Shown piece by piece: positions 44,964 through 54,876 of a DNA stretch of 64,000 nucleotides. The position numbers were made by a program, and so were the translations under genes. Below the pieces are notes generated by a model. The model was not told the origin of the DNA. It saw nothing but the letters and a program-made list of their open reading frames with translations, and ran no database searches. Each line of letters starts with the position of its first letter. Positions within the stretch are counted from its first letter, which is position 1. The DNA is from Cyrtodaria siliqua. Its lineage: Eukaryota > Mollusca > Bivalvia > Adapedonta > Hiatellidae. The stretch is taken from positions 124,001 to 188,000 of the forward strand of contig JAWPHD010000089.1 in NCBI GenBank assembly GCA_037043455.1, written 5' to 3'.

Positions 44964-45039
44964 AGAGGGGGTCAGCGCAAAACTATTGTAACTACATATG
45001 AATAAAGAAGGAGATACAATAGTTTTGCACTGAACCCTC
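44964..45039. repeat. Foldback within LINE-A
   Basis: GCAAAACTATTGTA (44977-44990) and flank are mirrored by TACAATAGTTTTGC (45015-45028) plus ACTGAACCCTC, giving roughly 25-bp arms with two mismatches and a 24-nt spacer. It sits between RT motifs A and B and breaks the frame. Confidence 0.8.
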
Positions 45040-45701
45040 AATATTATTATTTAAAAGAAAACAGTGTATAAAAATTGGAACTTTCAGAAGTGATTTCTCT
45101 ACAATCTATAAAGGTGTACTCCAGGGATGGATGTTAGGACCAGTACTGTTTAATATATTCATAAACGACATTTTCCACTTTGTTAATGAAAGTAGTCTCT
45201 GTAATTACGCCGACGATAACACCTCACTTATTTTGACCACCATATTGAATATGTAATTCAGGCCCTGGAGAAAGACAGTTTATCACTAATTAATTGGTTT
45301 TCTGACAACAAAATGAAAGCAAATCCTGATAAATTTCGAGCATATAGTAAAAACAAATCGAGCAAATATTTCGTTTAATTTAGGTAACATCCAAATTGAT
45401 TGTGAAGATGAGGTAACACTTCTGGGAGTAACTATTGGCTTTAAATTAAATTTTAACACTCATTTTTCAAACATCTGCAAAAAAGCATCCAGACAACTAA
45501 ATGTACTTAAACAAATTGGAAAAGATTTATGAAAATTAGGCAAACTTAATATATATATTATTCTTTTATTTTGTTAAATTTTAATTTTTGTCCATTATCA
45601 TGGCATTTTTGTGGAGAACTAAATTCTGAGAAAATTTAAAAAATACAAGAAAGAGCACCCCGTTTCATCTATTGTGATTAAACATCTAGTTATGATACTT
45701 T

Positions 45702-45751
45702 TCACCTACATTGAATTGAAACTTTTAAAAGTTTCAATTCAATGTAGGTGA
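45702..45751. repeat. 50-bp perfect palindrome
   Basis: TCACCTACATTGAATTGAAA then CTTTT is followed directly by its exact reverse complement, with no spacer. In LINE-A copy 2 the corresponding place (about 48830-48900) has ordinary coding sequence, so the palindrome replaced part of the LINE here. Confidence 0.95.
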
Positions 45752-46170
45752 TAATCAAAGTCCAGGATATCTTCAAGATTTAATAACCATTAAAAATAAC
45801 TCTTATTCTTTTAGGTAAACTAAAGAGTATGATAATGGACCTTTGGAAACGGCCGAGCACGACATATACGAAATATTGCAGTCTCGGTTTGATTGAGACT
45901 GTTCATGAGCGGTAGTGAAATATGCTAGCTACCGCTCACGCCCTCTATCCCCGGGAGTCGTCCCACAGGTAACACTGCAGTCGTCCCACAGGTAAGGACA
46001 ACAACTTATGGCATCAACTCGTTCCATTACGGGGCTGCCAAACTCTGGAACTCGATGCCTCGACACTTCCGTAATGAATCAAATTATAATCAGTTCCGGA
46101 GTCTGGTCGGCGCCTGGAGCGGGAAGAGTTGCCACAGCACCTGCTGTGTTAGCGGTTCTTAGTTGCTATT

Positions 46171-47775
46171 ATTATAGTTCCTCTTATGCTTTATGTTGCT
46201 TTTGTTAGTTTTTGCACGTGAATCTGTACAGCTCTGCTTCTATAATGCTCTGTTCCAATTCAGTGTATCCTCATTTTGAAATGTCATGTTTCAAGCATAC
46301 ATATTGAGTCAATCAGTTCATTTCATATCTGATATGAGGTGATAAGTGTCTTAGCACTTTTTTAATTGTCGGCTTTTGCTATACGTTACCTTTCAGTGTT
46401 TTACCCTATCGATTTTAATTAATTTGTAACAGCGAGTACCTGGGACGTATCCTCAAAATCTGTCTCAGCTAGTCCCTGTAGGATTGACTCAGTCTGTATG
46501 TCTTTTACCTGTGCATACAAATGTCTCAGTAACTTTATTTCCGTAAACGTCATATTTTAGCTTTTCTATGACTCAGTGTGATTATACTTTGAGTGTAAAG
46601 TGTGTAGCATGCATGCCAATTTATTTTATTATTATTTAATAGTCTATCCGCTTTATATGTGCAACCTTTCATGTGCTATTGTGTATGTTACAATGTCTTA
46701 TTGTGAAGTTTGTTATTAGTTTATTATTACCCTTTAGCCTCTCCATATCGAGGGAATATGCATGGAGCGTAATTGTTGATGTTAACTGTCAATATTCTAA
46801 TTGTGCATGCCAAATTATTTTATTATCGTAAACCATTTTTAAATGTGGAACATCCATGTTTGTGTTATTTAAATTGCTATCTTGCCTGTTACTCTATGTC
46901 GGTCAATAGCTATTCATAGCTAATGTTTGTATTTATATGCCATACCGACTTTAAATAATTGTTGTATTTGTATCGTCGAAGTTCCTCCTTGGGTATCCTA
47001 TAATGCTCATACATTGCTTATCCGTCACCTCCTTTTGCTTGATTTGCTTTTGCAATCTCTACCCAGAGTTGTCGTTCCTTGCATGACGGCCTCTGGGAGA
47101 GATTGTTGCTTAAGATCACATTGCACTTTGTGGTATAAACCCATCTGCCAGTTTTTCGTCTATCAGTCGTGACTTCTGGCGCTGGTTTTGCCCGTCTCCA
47201 TTCATAAAGTGTAAATAAAAGTATATGCAAAATAATTTAAATATTCCCCTGTTATTACATGCAGTTCTCTTGTTCTATAAAAGGTAAAATTAATTAATCT
47301 AATCATTGAAAAATAGCACCTTCCTCCTTGTGATTGTTTGTTCGGTCATCTTCCCCTCCGGTGCTCGTACACGACAGTGAGGTATTTTGCATTGGACACC
47401 GTGACGGGATCTTGGCAACGGAGGGAATCAGTATGTTTAACAGGGGCGAACCGAGCAGCGACGCTGCGAGTGGGGGGTAGGTGTGGGAGGGGGAAAGGAT
47501 GGGGTTTCCCCCTCCCGCCGGTGGGGGTTTGGGGGTCCTCCCCTAAGAAAATTTTGAAAATTAGGAGGCAAACCTCAGCCTTCAGTTTTTATTGCATATT
47601 TGGAACTTTTGGAACTTTTATTTCTTTACTTTTGCTGACGAATTGTACGCATTGGCGTACGTGCGTATGCCTGGATACGCGCCTGTTTAATATGGTATTT
47701 GGACCTAGTAATATGTAGGACTAGGTATTTACCCGGATTAAAGCTCATGTGCCATTTTTCTCCCATATATGAAGG
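46171..47775 (+). mobile_element. LINE-A copy 1: 3' untranslated region
   Basis: About 1.6 kb of non-coding sequence that recurs at 49080-50480 with roughly 90% identity. Both copies end at GAAGGTTGTCAGAA, which I take as the LINE 3' end. This copy alone carries a 245-bp insertion at 47441-47685. Confidence 0.75.
47441..47685. mobile_element. 245-bp CAG-ended MITE with TTTAA duplication
   Basis: The element begins CAGGGGCGAACC, ends CGCGCCTG and is flanked by TTTAA on both sides (47436-47440, 47686-47690). LINE-A copy 2 has the empty site (ATGTTTAATATGATATTTAG), which confirms the insertion and its 5-bp duplication. Confidence 0.85.
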
Positions 47776-47789
47776 TTGTCAGAAACCCG

Positions 47790-48303
47790 CTGCAGTGCCA
47801 CACAGTAATTTATGTTACCTACAGTAAAATATACTGCAGTGTCATCTATTTGCGATAGTATATGTTCAGGCAGGCCATTAATAGATAACAAGGCAAGTAA
47901 TACAATGCAGGACATCACCGTATCTGAGGAAGGTGTCAGAGACTTGTTACAGAAGAGTAATCCACAGAAAGCATCACGTCCAGATATGATACCTGCACGA
48001 ATACTAAAAGAGTGTTTGGACGCGCTTGCTCCTTTAAATTACTCATCATCTTCAACAGAACCCTACACACAGGAACTGTGTCAGAAGACTGGAAGCAGGC
48101 CAATGTTTCCGCAGTGTTCAAGAAGGGACAGCGTTATGAGGCAGCCAACTGCCGCCCCGGTTTCACCGACCTGTCTTTGTTGTAAGATGTTGGCGCATAT
48201 TGTAGTAAGCAACATCCTGAAACATGTAGAGCAATGCAGCATCTTAACAGACTGCCCGCATGGTTTCCGGATGACAAGGAGCTGCGAGACACAACTAATC
48301 GAA
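47790..48303 (+). pseudogene. LINE-2 fragment, N-terminal RT part
   Basis: QDITVSEEGVRDLLQKSN, ASRPDMIPARILKECLDALA and, after a frameshift and return, VVSNILKHVEQ and DCPHGFRMTRSCETQL are the early RT motifs of a second CR1/Jockey-type LINE. The coding then stops at a junction with LINE-A copy 2 and continues at 50619 beyond it. Confidence 0.8.
48166..48303 (+). repeat. Direct repeat of about 135 bp, left copy (probable long target duplication)
   Basis: CTGTCTTTGTTGTAAGATGT through GCGAGACACAACTA matches 50481-50615 with one indel and about six substitutions. The two copies bracket LINE-A copy 2 exactly. Confidence 0.85.
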
Positions 48304-50480
48304 TTTTCCACTTTGTTAGTGAAAGTAGTCTCTATAATTATGCCCACACATTCTGACCACCATATTGAACATGTAATTCAGGCCCTGGAGAAAGACAGCT
48401 TATCTCTAATTAATTGGTTTTCTGACAACAAAATGAAAGCACATCCTGATAAATTTCAAGCAATAGCTATAGGTAAAAAACAAATCAAGCAAATATTTCG
48501 TTTAATTCAGGTAACATCCATATTGACTGTGAAGATGAGGTACACGTCTGGGAGTAACTATTGACTATAAATTTAATTCTAACACTCATATTTCAAACAT
48601 CTGCGAAAAAGCATCCAGACAACTAAATGTACTTCAAAGAATTGGAAAAGATTTATGTAAATTAGGCAAACTAAATATATATTGTTCTTTTATTTTGTCA
48701 AATTTTAATTTTAGCCCATTATCACGGCATTTTTGTGGAGAACTAAATACTAAGAAAATTAAAAACATACAAGAAACAGCACTCCGTTGAACATCTATTG
48801 TGGTTATACATGTAGTTATGATACTTTATTAATCAATTACCTGCACTGAAAGTCAGAAGAATACGAACCATGGCAATTGAAACTTGTAAAATTCTAAATA
48901 ATTAAAGTCCATTATATCTTCAAGATTTAATAACCATTAAAAATAACTCATTCTTTTAGATAAACTAACACTGCAGTGGTCTCACAGGTAAGGACAACCC
49001 ATTATGGCATCAACTCGTTCCGTTACGGGGCTGACAAGTCTGGTCGGCTCCTGGAGCGGGAAGAGTTGCCACTGCACCTGCTGTGTTAGCGGTTCTTAGT
49101 TGCTGTTAATAAGGCCTATATTGCTGTATTTTACTTCTGCTTATGCTTTATGTTGCTTTTGTTAGTTTTTGCACATTAATCTGTGCTTGTATAATGCTCT
49201 GTTCCAATTCAGTTTATCCTCATTTTGAAATGTTATGTTTTAAGCATACAGATTTAGTCAATCAGTTCATTTTATATCTGATATGACGTGATAGTGTCTT
49301 AGCACATTTTTAATTGTCGGCTTTTGCTATACGTTGCCTTTTAGTGTTTTACCCTATCGATTTTAATTATTTTTTAACAGCGAGTACCTTCAGGGAGTAA
49401 GTTTACATGTATACTTACTCCATGGCACCTTGGACTTATCCTCAAAATCTGTCTCAGCTAGTCTCTGTAGGATTGACTCATTCTGTATATATTTTACCTG
49501 TGAATATGTACAAATGTCTCAGTAACTTTATTTCCCTAAACGTCATATTTTAGCTTTTCTATGTCTCGGTTTGAATATACTTTGAGTGTAAAGCCTATGC
49601 CATTAACATGCATGCCAATTTTTATTATTATCATTTAATAGTTTATCCGCTTTATATGTGCAACGTTTTATGTGCTAGTGTGTCTGTTGCAATGTCAAGT
49701 TTATTATTAGTTTATTATTACCCTTTAGCCTCTCCATATCGAGGGAATATGCATGGAGCGTAATTGTTGATGTAAACTGTCAATATTCTAATTGTGCATG
49801 CCAAATTATTTTATTATCGTAAACCATTTTGAACTGTGGAACATCTATGTGCTCTAAATGCTGTTGTGTTATTTAAATTGCTATCTTGCCTGTTACTCTA
49901 TGTCGGTCAATAGCTATTCATAGCTAATGTTTGTATTTATATGCCATACCAACTTTAAATACATTTTGTATCTGTATCTTCGAAGATCCTCCTTGGGTAT
50001 CCTGTAGGGTTCATACCTTTACCAGTGACATTGCTTCCTTTTGCTTGATTTGCTTTTGATCACATTGCACTTTGTGGTGTAAACCCATCTGTCAGTTTTT
50101 CGTCTATCAGTCGTGACTTCTGGCGCTGGTTTTGCCCGTCTCCATTCATAAAGTGTAAATAAAAGTATAAGCAAAATAATTTAAATATTCCCCTGTCATT
50201 ACATGCAGTTCTCTCGTTTTATAAAAGGTAAAATTAAGCAATCTAATCATTGAAAGATAGCACCTTCCTCCTTGTGATTGTGTGTTCCGTCATCTTCCCC
50301 TCCGGTGCTCGTACACGACAGTGAGGTATTTTGCATCGGACAACGTGATGGGATCTTGGCAACGGAGGGAATCAATATGTTTAATATGATATTTAGACCT
50401 AGTAGTATGTAGGACTAGGCATTTACCCGGATTAAAACTCATGTGCCATTTTTTCCCATATTTGAAGGTTGTCAGAATCC
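48304..50480 (+). mobile_element. LINE-A copy 2, 5'-truncated, inserted in LINE-2
   Basis: Begins inside the RT just before motif C (TTTTCCACTTTGTTAGTGAA) and includes EHVIQALEKDSLSLINWFSD and DKFQAIAIG, then the C-terminal region and 3' UTR, ending GAAGGTTGTCAGAA like copy 1. It is about 90% identical to copy 1. Frameshifts, and loss of part of the C-terminal region near 49040, make it a pseudogene. Truncation at the 5' end is usual for target-primed insertion. Confidence 0.8.
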
Positions 50481-50618
50481 CCTGTCTTTGTTGTAAATGT
50501 TGGAGCATATTGTAGTAAGCAACATCCTGAAACATGTAGAGCAATACAGAATCTTAACAGACTGCCCGCATGGTTTCCGGATGACAAGGGGTTGCGAGAC
50601 ACAACTAGTCACTTTAGC
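50481..50618 (+). repeat. Direct repeat of about 135 bp, right copy
   Basis: Matches 48166-48303 (see there) and reads on without a break into the next LINE-2 RT motifs, so this side keeps the original LINE-2 continuity. Confidence 0.85.
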
Positions 50619-50716
50619 CCACAAATTAGCCTCTGCACTAGACAAAGGTCTACAGATCTTCATGGTCATACTTGACTTTTCAAAAGTATTTGACCGTGTT
50701 CCGCACCGACGTCGCA
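50481..50716 (+). pseudogene. LINE-2 fragment, middle RT part
   Basis: DCPHGFRMTRGCETQLVTLA, then HKLASALDKGLQIFMV and ILDFSKVFDRVPHRR (RT motif A). The frame is intact up to the junction with the LTR element, where CGTCGC is shared by LINE and LTR. About 25-30 codons usually found between motif A and LSNRSQ are missing between here and 58641. Confidence 0.85.
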
Positions 50717-51864
50717 AGATGACTCTAGTGGTTGGGGCTAACTCAGGAAAGAATCAATGACGGTGAATGCATTTACATAAGTTTAATGCAACTTTTAAAA
50801 TATGTTAAATATATATACAATTATCAACAAAAAAAAAGCGAATACACAGATGAAATATGAAAAGACTGTTCTCATGAACGTTTAAGACGTTCTTAGTATT
50901 ATCACAAATACTGAATGTGTCGACTGACTATATACGACACTAAAGTGTTGTTAAAGTTATAACAATGTTGATGTTCACGCGAATTATGATTTAGCGCGAT
51001 AACTGTGATGCGCGAGAGCTCATGAATATGATGATGCGCGAATCCAATGGGTGATTGTCATCAAATGCCTTCTATAAGGGTTAAATTGAATTGAATTGAA
51101 TGTTGTTTAACGGCTCATCAACACAGTACATGTTATTTAGAGCCGCCCCAGAGAGAGGGGAAGGATATATGACGCGATATAATGATGATTAACCTCCACT
51201 GAGGTTGTGGATGATGTTCCTCCAGTGAGGACTGATAACGGGCCCACCTCGTGTCCCGGGGGTTGTCGATTCTATAACCTGGCCATGTTGCAGAGGTACG
51301 GGGACCGTCTCCACCGCTCGTAACGTTATATGTTGATTCTAGTGTCGAATCACCTAAAGGGCTTACACACCCTAAAGGCTTAGCTCCACTCAGGGAGGCT
51401 TATATCCAAACCTGGATGGCTTAGGCACATATTGCCGGTGAATTTCGCCGGTTCCAGGATCTGCTCACACAAAGTAACTTTCAATCAATCCCCGCCAAAA
51501 CTAGAAGACAATGGATTTTATAGCAAACGTTACGCCCAAACCGATATTTCCCCGTTCAGTCCGTGACACACGTGACAACATGCGCAGTATTAAAATCTAC
51601 ACGAAAGGACCCTTAAACAACTTTGCTCTTTAAAGAGATAGACCTTTACTTTTACATGCATTAGCACAAAAACTAAACTTATTAAACGGCCCTTCCGGAC
51701 GCCCTCTTGCGGCCACTTAAAATGTGCACGCTTCTACGTGTTACCTGAATATATCATGGACATTGTGAATTGATTTCAACCGAACAATGGATTAGCGTGT
51801 GACTGACAGGTGCTTACAAGTGCTGTGTACGACCAATACGCTCTACCCGTGACATTTTGTGACA
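50711..51864 (-). repeat. LTR (3' LTR of the minus-strand element)
   Basis: Matches 57572-58640 with about 30-35 differences by hand count (about 97%). In plus orientation it runs GTCGCAAGATGACTC ... TTTTGTGACA, lacking the first T of the other LTR. It contains an 85-bp SINE-A fragment absent from the other LTR. Confidence 0.95.
51072..51160 (-). mobile_element. SINE-A 3' fragment inside one LTR
   Basis: AATTGAATTGAATTGAATG then TTGTTTAACGGCTCATCAAC is the SINE-A tail in inverse orientation. The other LTR has the empty site (AAGGGTTGATGACGCG), so this arrived after the LTR element inserted. It is strongly 5'-truncated. Confidence 0.85.
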
Positions 51865-52289
51865 ACATCTCCCCACTTAAAGAAAGTGCTACACTTTTTA
51901 AAATTGAACAAAATTATCTCTCATTAATTAGTCCTAGAAAAAGACATGGTTGCGAAATAAGCAACATTAAAATTTCAACAATATTCTACAATTGTACACT
52001 GCACTTTGGTAACATACACTGCTATTGTACATTACACTGCAATACGCTATTATACTATTGTATTCTTCTATTGTATTAGACCTGTCATTATGTGCGGCGA
52101 CTTAAATAGTCTGCCCCAATATTGTGCTTTCCACTGTCTATTACACCGACTCTACTGTTACGAATAACACAACTTCCTGCAACTACAAGAACTCCCAACT
52201 TTAAACATTGCATCCATCGCATTAGCAGTATACTGTTTGCGAAATGGAGTAGGGTCTCCCGTTTCCCTAATCGGCTTTGCTAAAGTGTG
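51865..52289 (-). other. LTR element: segment between integrase linker and 3' LTR
   Basis: No RT or RNase H motifs are present in any frame. A purine-rich stretch (AAGTGGGGAGATG in minus sense, about 51866-51880) lies next to the LTR and could be the polypurine tract. Around 52150-52290 the minus strand has an ETGDPTPF-like peptide that may be the first part of the lost RT region. Confidence 0.45.
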
Positions 52290-52291
52290 CT

Positions 52292-53767
52292 TCAAGCTAT
52301 AACATCTGTTGTTCTGGACGTATCGGACCGAACAGTACTACACTCCGAGTGTAAACTATCCACGTCTCCTGTCTCTACTACACTAAGCATGCCCGATGTG
52401 TCTACATCGGCTGCTGTCTCCTTACCTACACTAGTGGGAAAATACATGGGACTAGTGTCCTCACTACTGCCTTCCTCACTATCCTCAATAACTGCAACAT
52501 TAACTACATTTAACACCCCTTGTTGCACATATCGGTTCTACTGCTATACTCTTTCAGCATATTCGCATGAAAGGTCTTTCCGTTTATCTCGATACGATAA
52601 TCCATAGTATTCACTATCCCTCTAACGTAAAACGGACCTTTCCATTGTAATAACAGTTTGTTATTGTCGGTCGGAAGTAACAGTAACACCTGGTCATCTA
52701 TCTTAAATTTCCTAGCTCTAGCTTTCTGGTCATAGTACCGTTTGTACTTGGTACTTGTCTTAACTAACTGACTTTGAGCTATCTTACAAGTCTCCTCTAG
52801 TTTCTCCTTCAGATCTAAAACATACTGATATGTAGTCTTAACCTCATCACTATCTACTTCACCTGCCCACATCTCTCTAAGAATCCTCATGGACCTCTAA
52901 CTGATCTACCGCACAATAACTCAAACGGAGAAAATCCTAAAATCTCTTGTGGAACCTCTCTAAATGCAAACAGCAAAGCATTGAGATAATTGTCCCAATC
53001 TTTGGGTCTCTCTGTACACATACGCCGTAACATTTGCTTTAACGTCCCGTTAAATCGTTCGACTAACCCGTTACACATAGGGTGATACGGTGTTGTCTTG
53101 ATTTGACGCAAAGACAAATACCTGCTAACTTCAGCCATAAGTTCTGACGTAAACTGTGACCCACAATCAGTCAGCATTTCCTCTAGTACACCTAGCCTAC
53201 TGAACATATCAACTAATGCCTCAGCTACTCTCTCAGTTTCAACTGAGGGCAATGCTACTGCCTACGGATACCTAGTTGCATAGTCTACCATGGTTAAAAT
53301 GTACCTATTTTTCCTATCCGACAACGGAAAAATTGGTCCAACTATGTCTACGGCTACTCGCTTAAATGGCGTATTTATCAGTGGCATCTGACCTAAATGT
53401 ACTTTGGTCACTCGACCTTTTGGTAATGTCCTATGGCATACATCGCAGGACCTTCAATATCTAGTTACATCTCCACTAACGCCTGGCCAATACAATTCTG
53501 CCAATACTCTGACGTTTTCTTTACGCCTAAATGACCTCCCATAATCGACTCATGAGCTACCTTAAACACTGTCGTTCTACAGGTAGGTACCACTAATTGG
53601 TGAAACTGTCTACCACCACTATCTTCAAATTCTCTGTACAATAACCTATTATTATGTACAAACTTAGAACTACCGGACCCTTTACACTTCTTCACTATAC
53701 CATCCTTGGCCTTCACGTTACAAGGATCTAATGACTCGTCTTGTGTTTGTGCTTCTATAAACTCCAC
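52292..53767 (-). pseudogene. LTR element integrase region
   Basis: Integrase inserts the cDNA into the genome (family). In minus order: an N-terminal zinc-binding stretch with HESIMGGHLGVKKT (about 53550-53510); the catalytic core with VAVDIVGPIFPL (first Asp, about 53350), LTDCGSQFTSE (second Asp, about 53165) and NGLVERFNGTLK (Glu, about 53055), with 35 residues between the second Asp and the Glu; then a GPF-type C-terminal module (LLQWKGPFYVRG, about 52645). An acidic Ser/Glu-rich linker follows, to 52292. A nonsense codon replaces an expected Glu after YATRYP near 53262, and a frameshift lies near 52890. The copy is not functional. Confidence 0.85.
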
Positions 53768-54135
53768 TTTGGATATGTCACCTACGGCTGCAGGAACCTT
53801 TAATTTTCTATAAGCCTGAGCTTGCTTTTGAACCGAGCTATAGTCTATACTGCATTACTTATGCTAATCCTAAAATCGGACACTACCGGAAGTACTGAAC
53901 CTTCTATGTTCCATATCGTTAAATCATGCATAGGGTCGTCCATACATAGTGCCTCTGTAGTCCCTTTAAATAAAGGTGTATCTACATCTATTCTCGCTAT
54001 TGGCACGTGCTCTACCGACTTATTTTACAACATACACGGTGACTGTTTACCTACCAACTGTCATCCTAACTAATACTACGCCTAACTACCACACCTGTAC
54101 AACCTGTATCCCTCATTACAATTACGTCCGTGCCA
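53768..54135 (-). pseudogene. LTR element protease and linker
   Basis: VIVMRDTGCTGVVV holds the aspartic-protease DTG triad (about 54110). A downstream stretch contains ALCMDDPMHDL, followed by the linker to the zinc-binding domain. Protease would cleave the Gag-Pol precursor. Stops and frame changes are present. There is no space for RT before the integrase, which is the key observation for element order. Confidence 0.7.
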
Positions 54136-54876
54136 TTCACTCTACCATCTGCCGTTGGAAGATTTGCATACGGAAAGAGACATGTTCCGATCTTCGCCAT
54201 TACGCCATCCGATTTAACACAACAGCTACTACTCTCGGTTTTAATAACCGGACTATTACTACCTCTGCCTCTACCTCGGTTTTGACCACCTCTATCTCTA
54301 CCGAAATTCCATGGGTTGTTAAAACCTTGGTTCTGACTACCTACATGGTTGTCCCCTCTACTATTGTCACTAAAATTGTCTGCGACAGCGGATACTTTCA
54401 CCGCTTTCCTACACTCGCGTGAAGCATGATTCCCATTACAGTGACGACAACGAATAAAAGGTCTACCAATGTTGTTACCACTATTGCTACCTCCTCTAAT
54501 ACCCATCGAACTACCTCCACCTCTATTGTTTCCACTCTGGAATTTCTGTTCATTACTATGATCGTCCCCTTGCCTATCTCTAAAAGTTCTGTCTTTCGAC
54601 ACTACATTATGAGCTCCACCTCTAGCCTCGGCAAAATGACCTGTTTGTGTTGCCATTTCTTCTACACTAGCTAATTTTCTTTCTTTTAGAAATAAGAACA
54701 GATCTCTACTACAAACATTGAATAGCTGGTCCCGCAACAAGAAACCTATGAGGCCTTGATAAGTCTGCGCTACCATCCCTAACTCTAACCACCTATCTAA
54801 ATAATTTCTAGACCTACTAATGAACTGAATAAATGACTCGCCTTTCTCAGGCAAACAAGCTCTAAAGAAATATAAA
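54136..54876 (-). pseudogene. LTR element Gag, C-terminal part with zinc knuckle
   Basis: LPEKGESFIQFISRSRNYL and DLFLFLKERKLASVEEMATQ match the helical SCAN-like capsid half of Gag in Gmr1-type elements (from memory of the family). A Gly/Asn/Arg-rich stretch and the zinc knuckle CRHCNGNHASREC follow. The knuckle spacing is C-x2-C-x3-H-x4-C, one residue shorter than the common C-x2-C-x4-H-x4-C. Gag would package the RNA. The N-terminal half lies beyond the insertion, at 56091-56910. Confidence 0.75.

Larger units (their letters stand above)
43396..46170 (+). pseudogene. LINE-A copy 1: decayed EN-RT coding region
   Basis: The endonuclease C-terminal part reads NIMLLGDLNYNVPEE near 43525, TRLDVILTNN near 43650 and SDIHNIIAVQF near 43730. 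The linker region follows. RT pieces in shifting frames include VTPLHKKNSTLDKY, YRPVSILPVMSKQFE, AATLMDLSKAFDCLPHDLL (motif A), GVLQGWMLGPVLFNIFIND (motif B) and YADDNTSL (motif C). The C-terminus includes QDLITIKNNSYSF and INSFRYGAAKLWN. At least five frameshifts or stops, a foldback at 44964-45039 and a 50-bp palindrome interrupt it. It is a non-LTR retrotransposon of the Jockey/CR1 group by motif. Confidence 0.8.

Noticed and set aside
52292..52607. Plus-strand 106-codon frame in the LTR element
   Set aside because: It is the antisense of the integrase C-terminal linker, and codon patterns fit the minus strand.
54066..54674. Plus-strand frames of 82-148 codons opposite Gag
   Set aside because: They are antisense to the Gag and protease region, rich in Thr/Ser because of the Gly/Asn/Arg-rich minus-strand coding.
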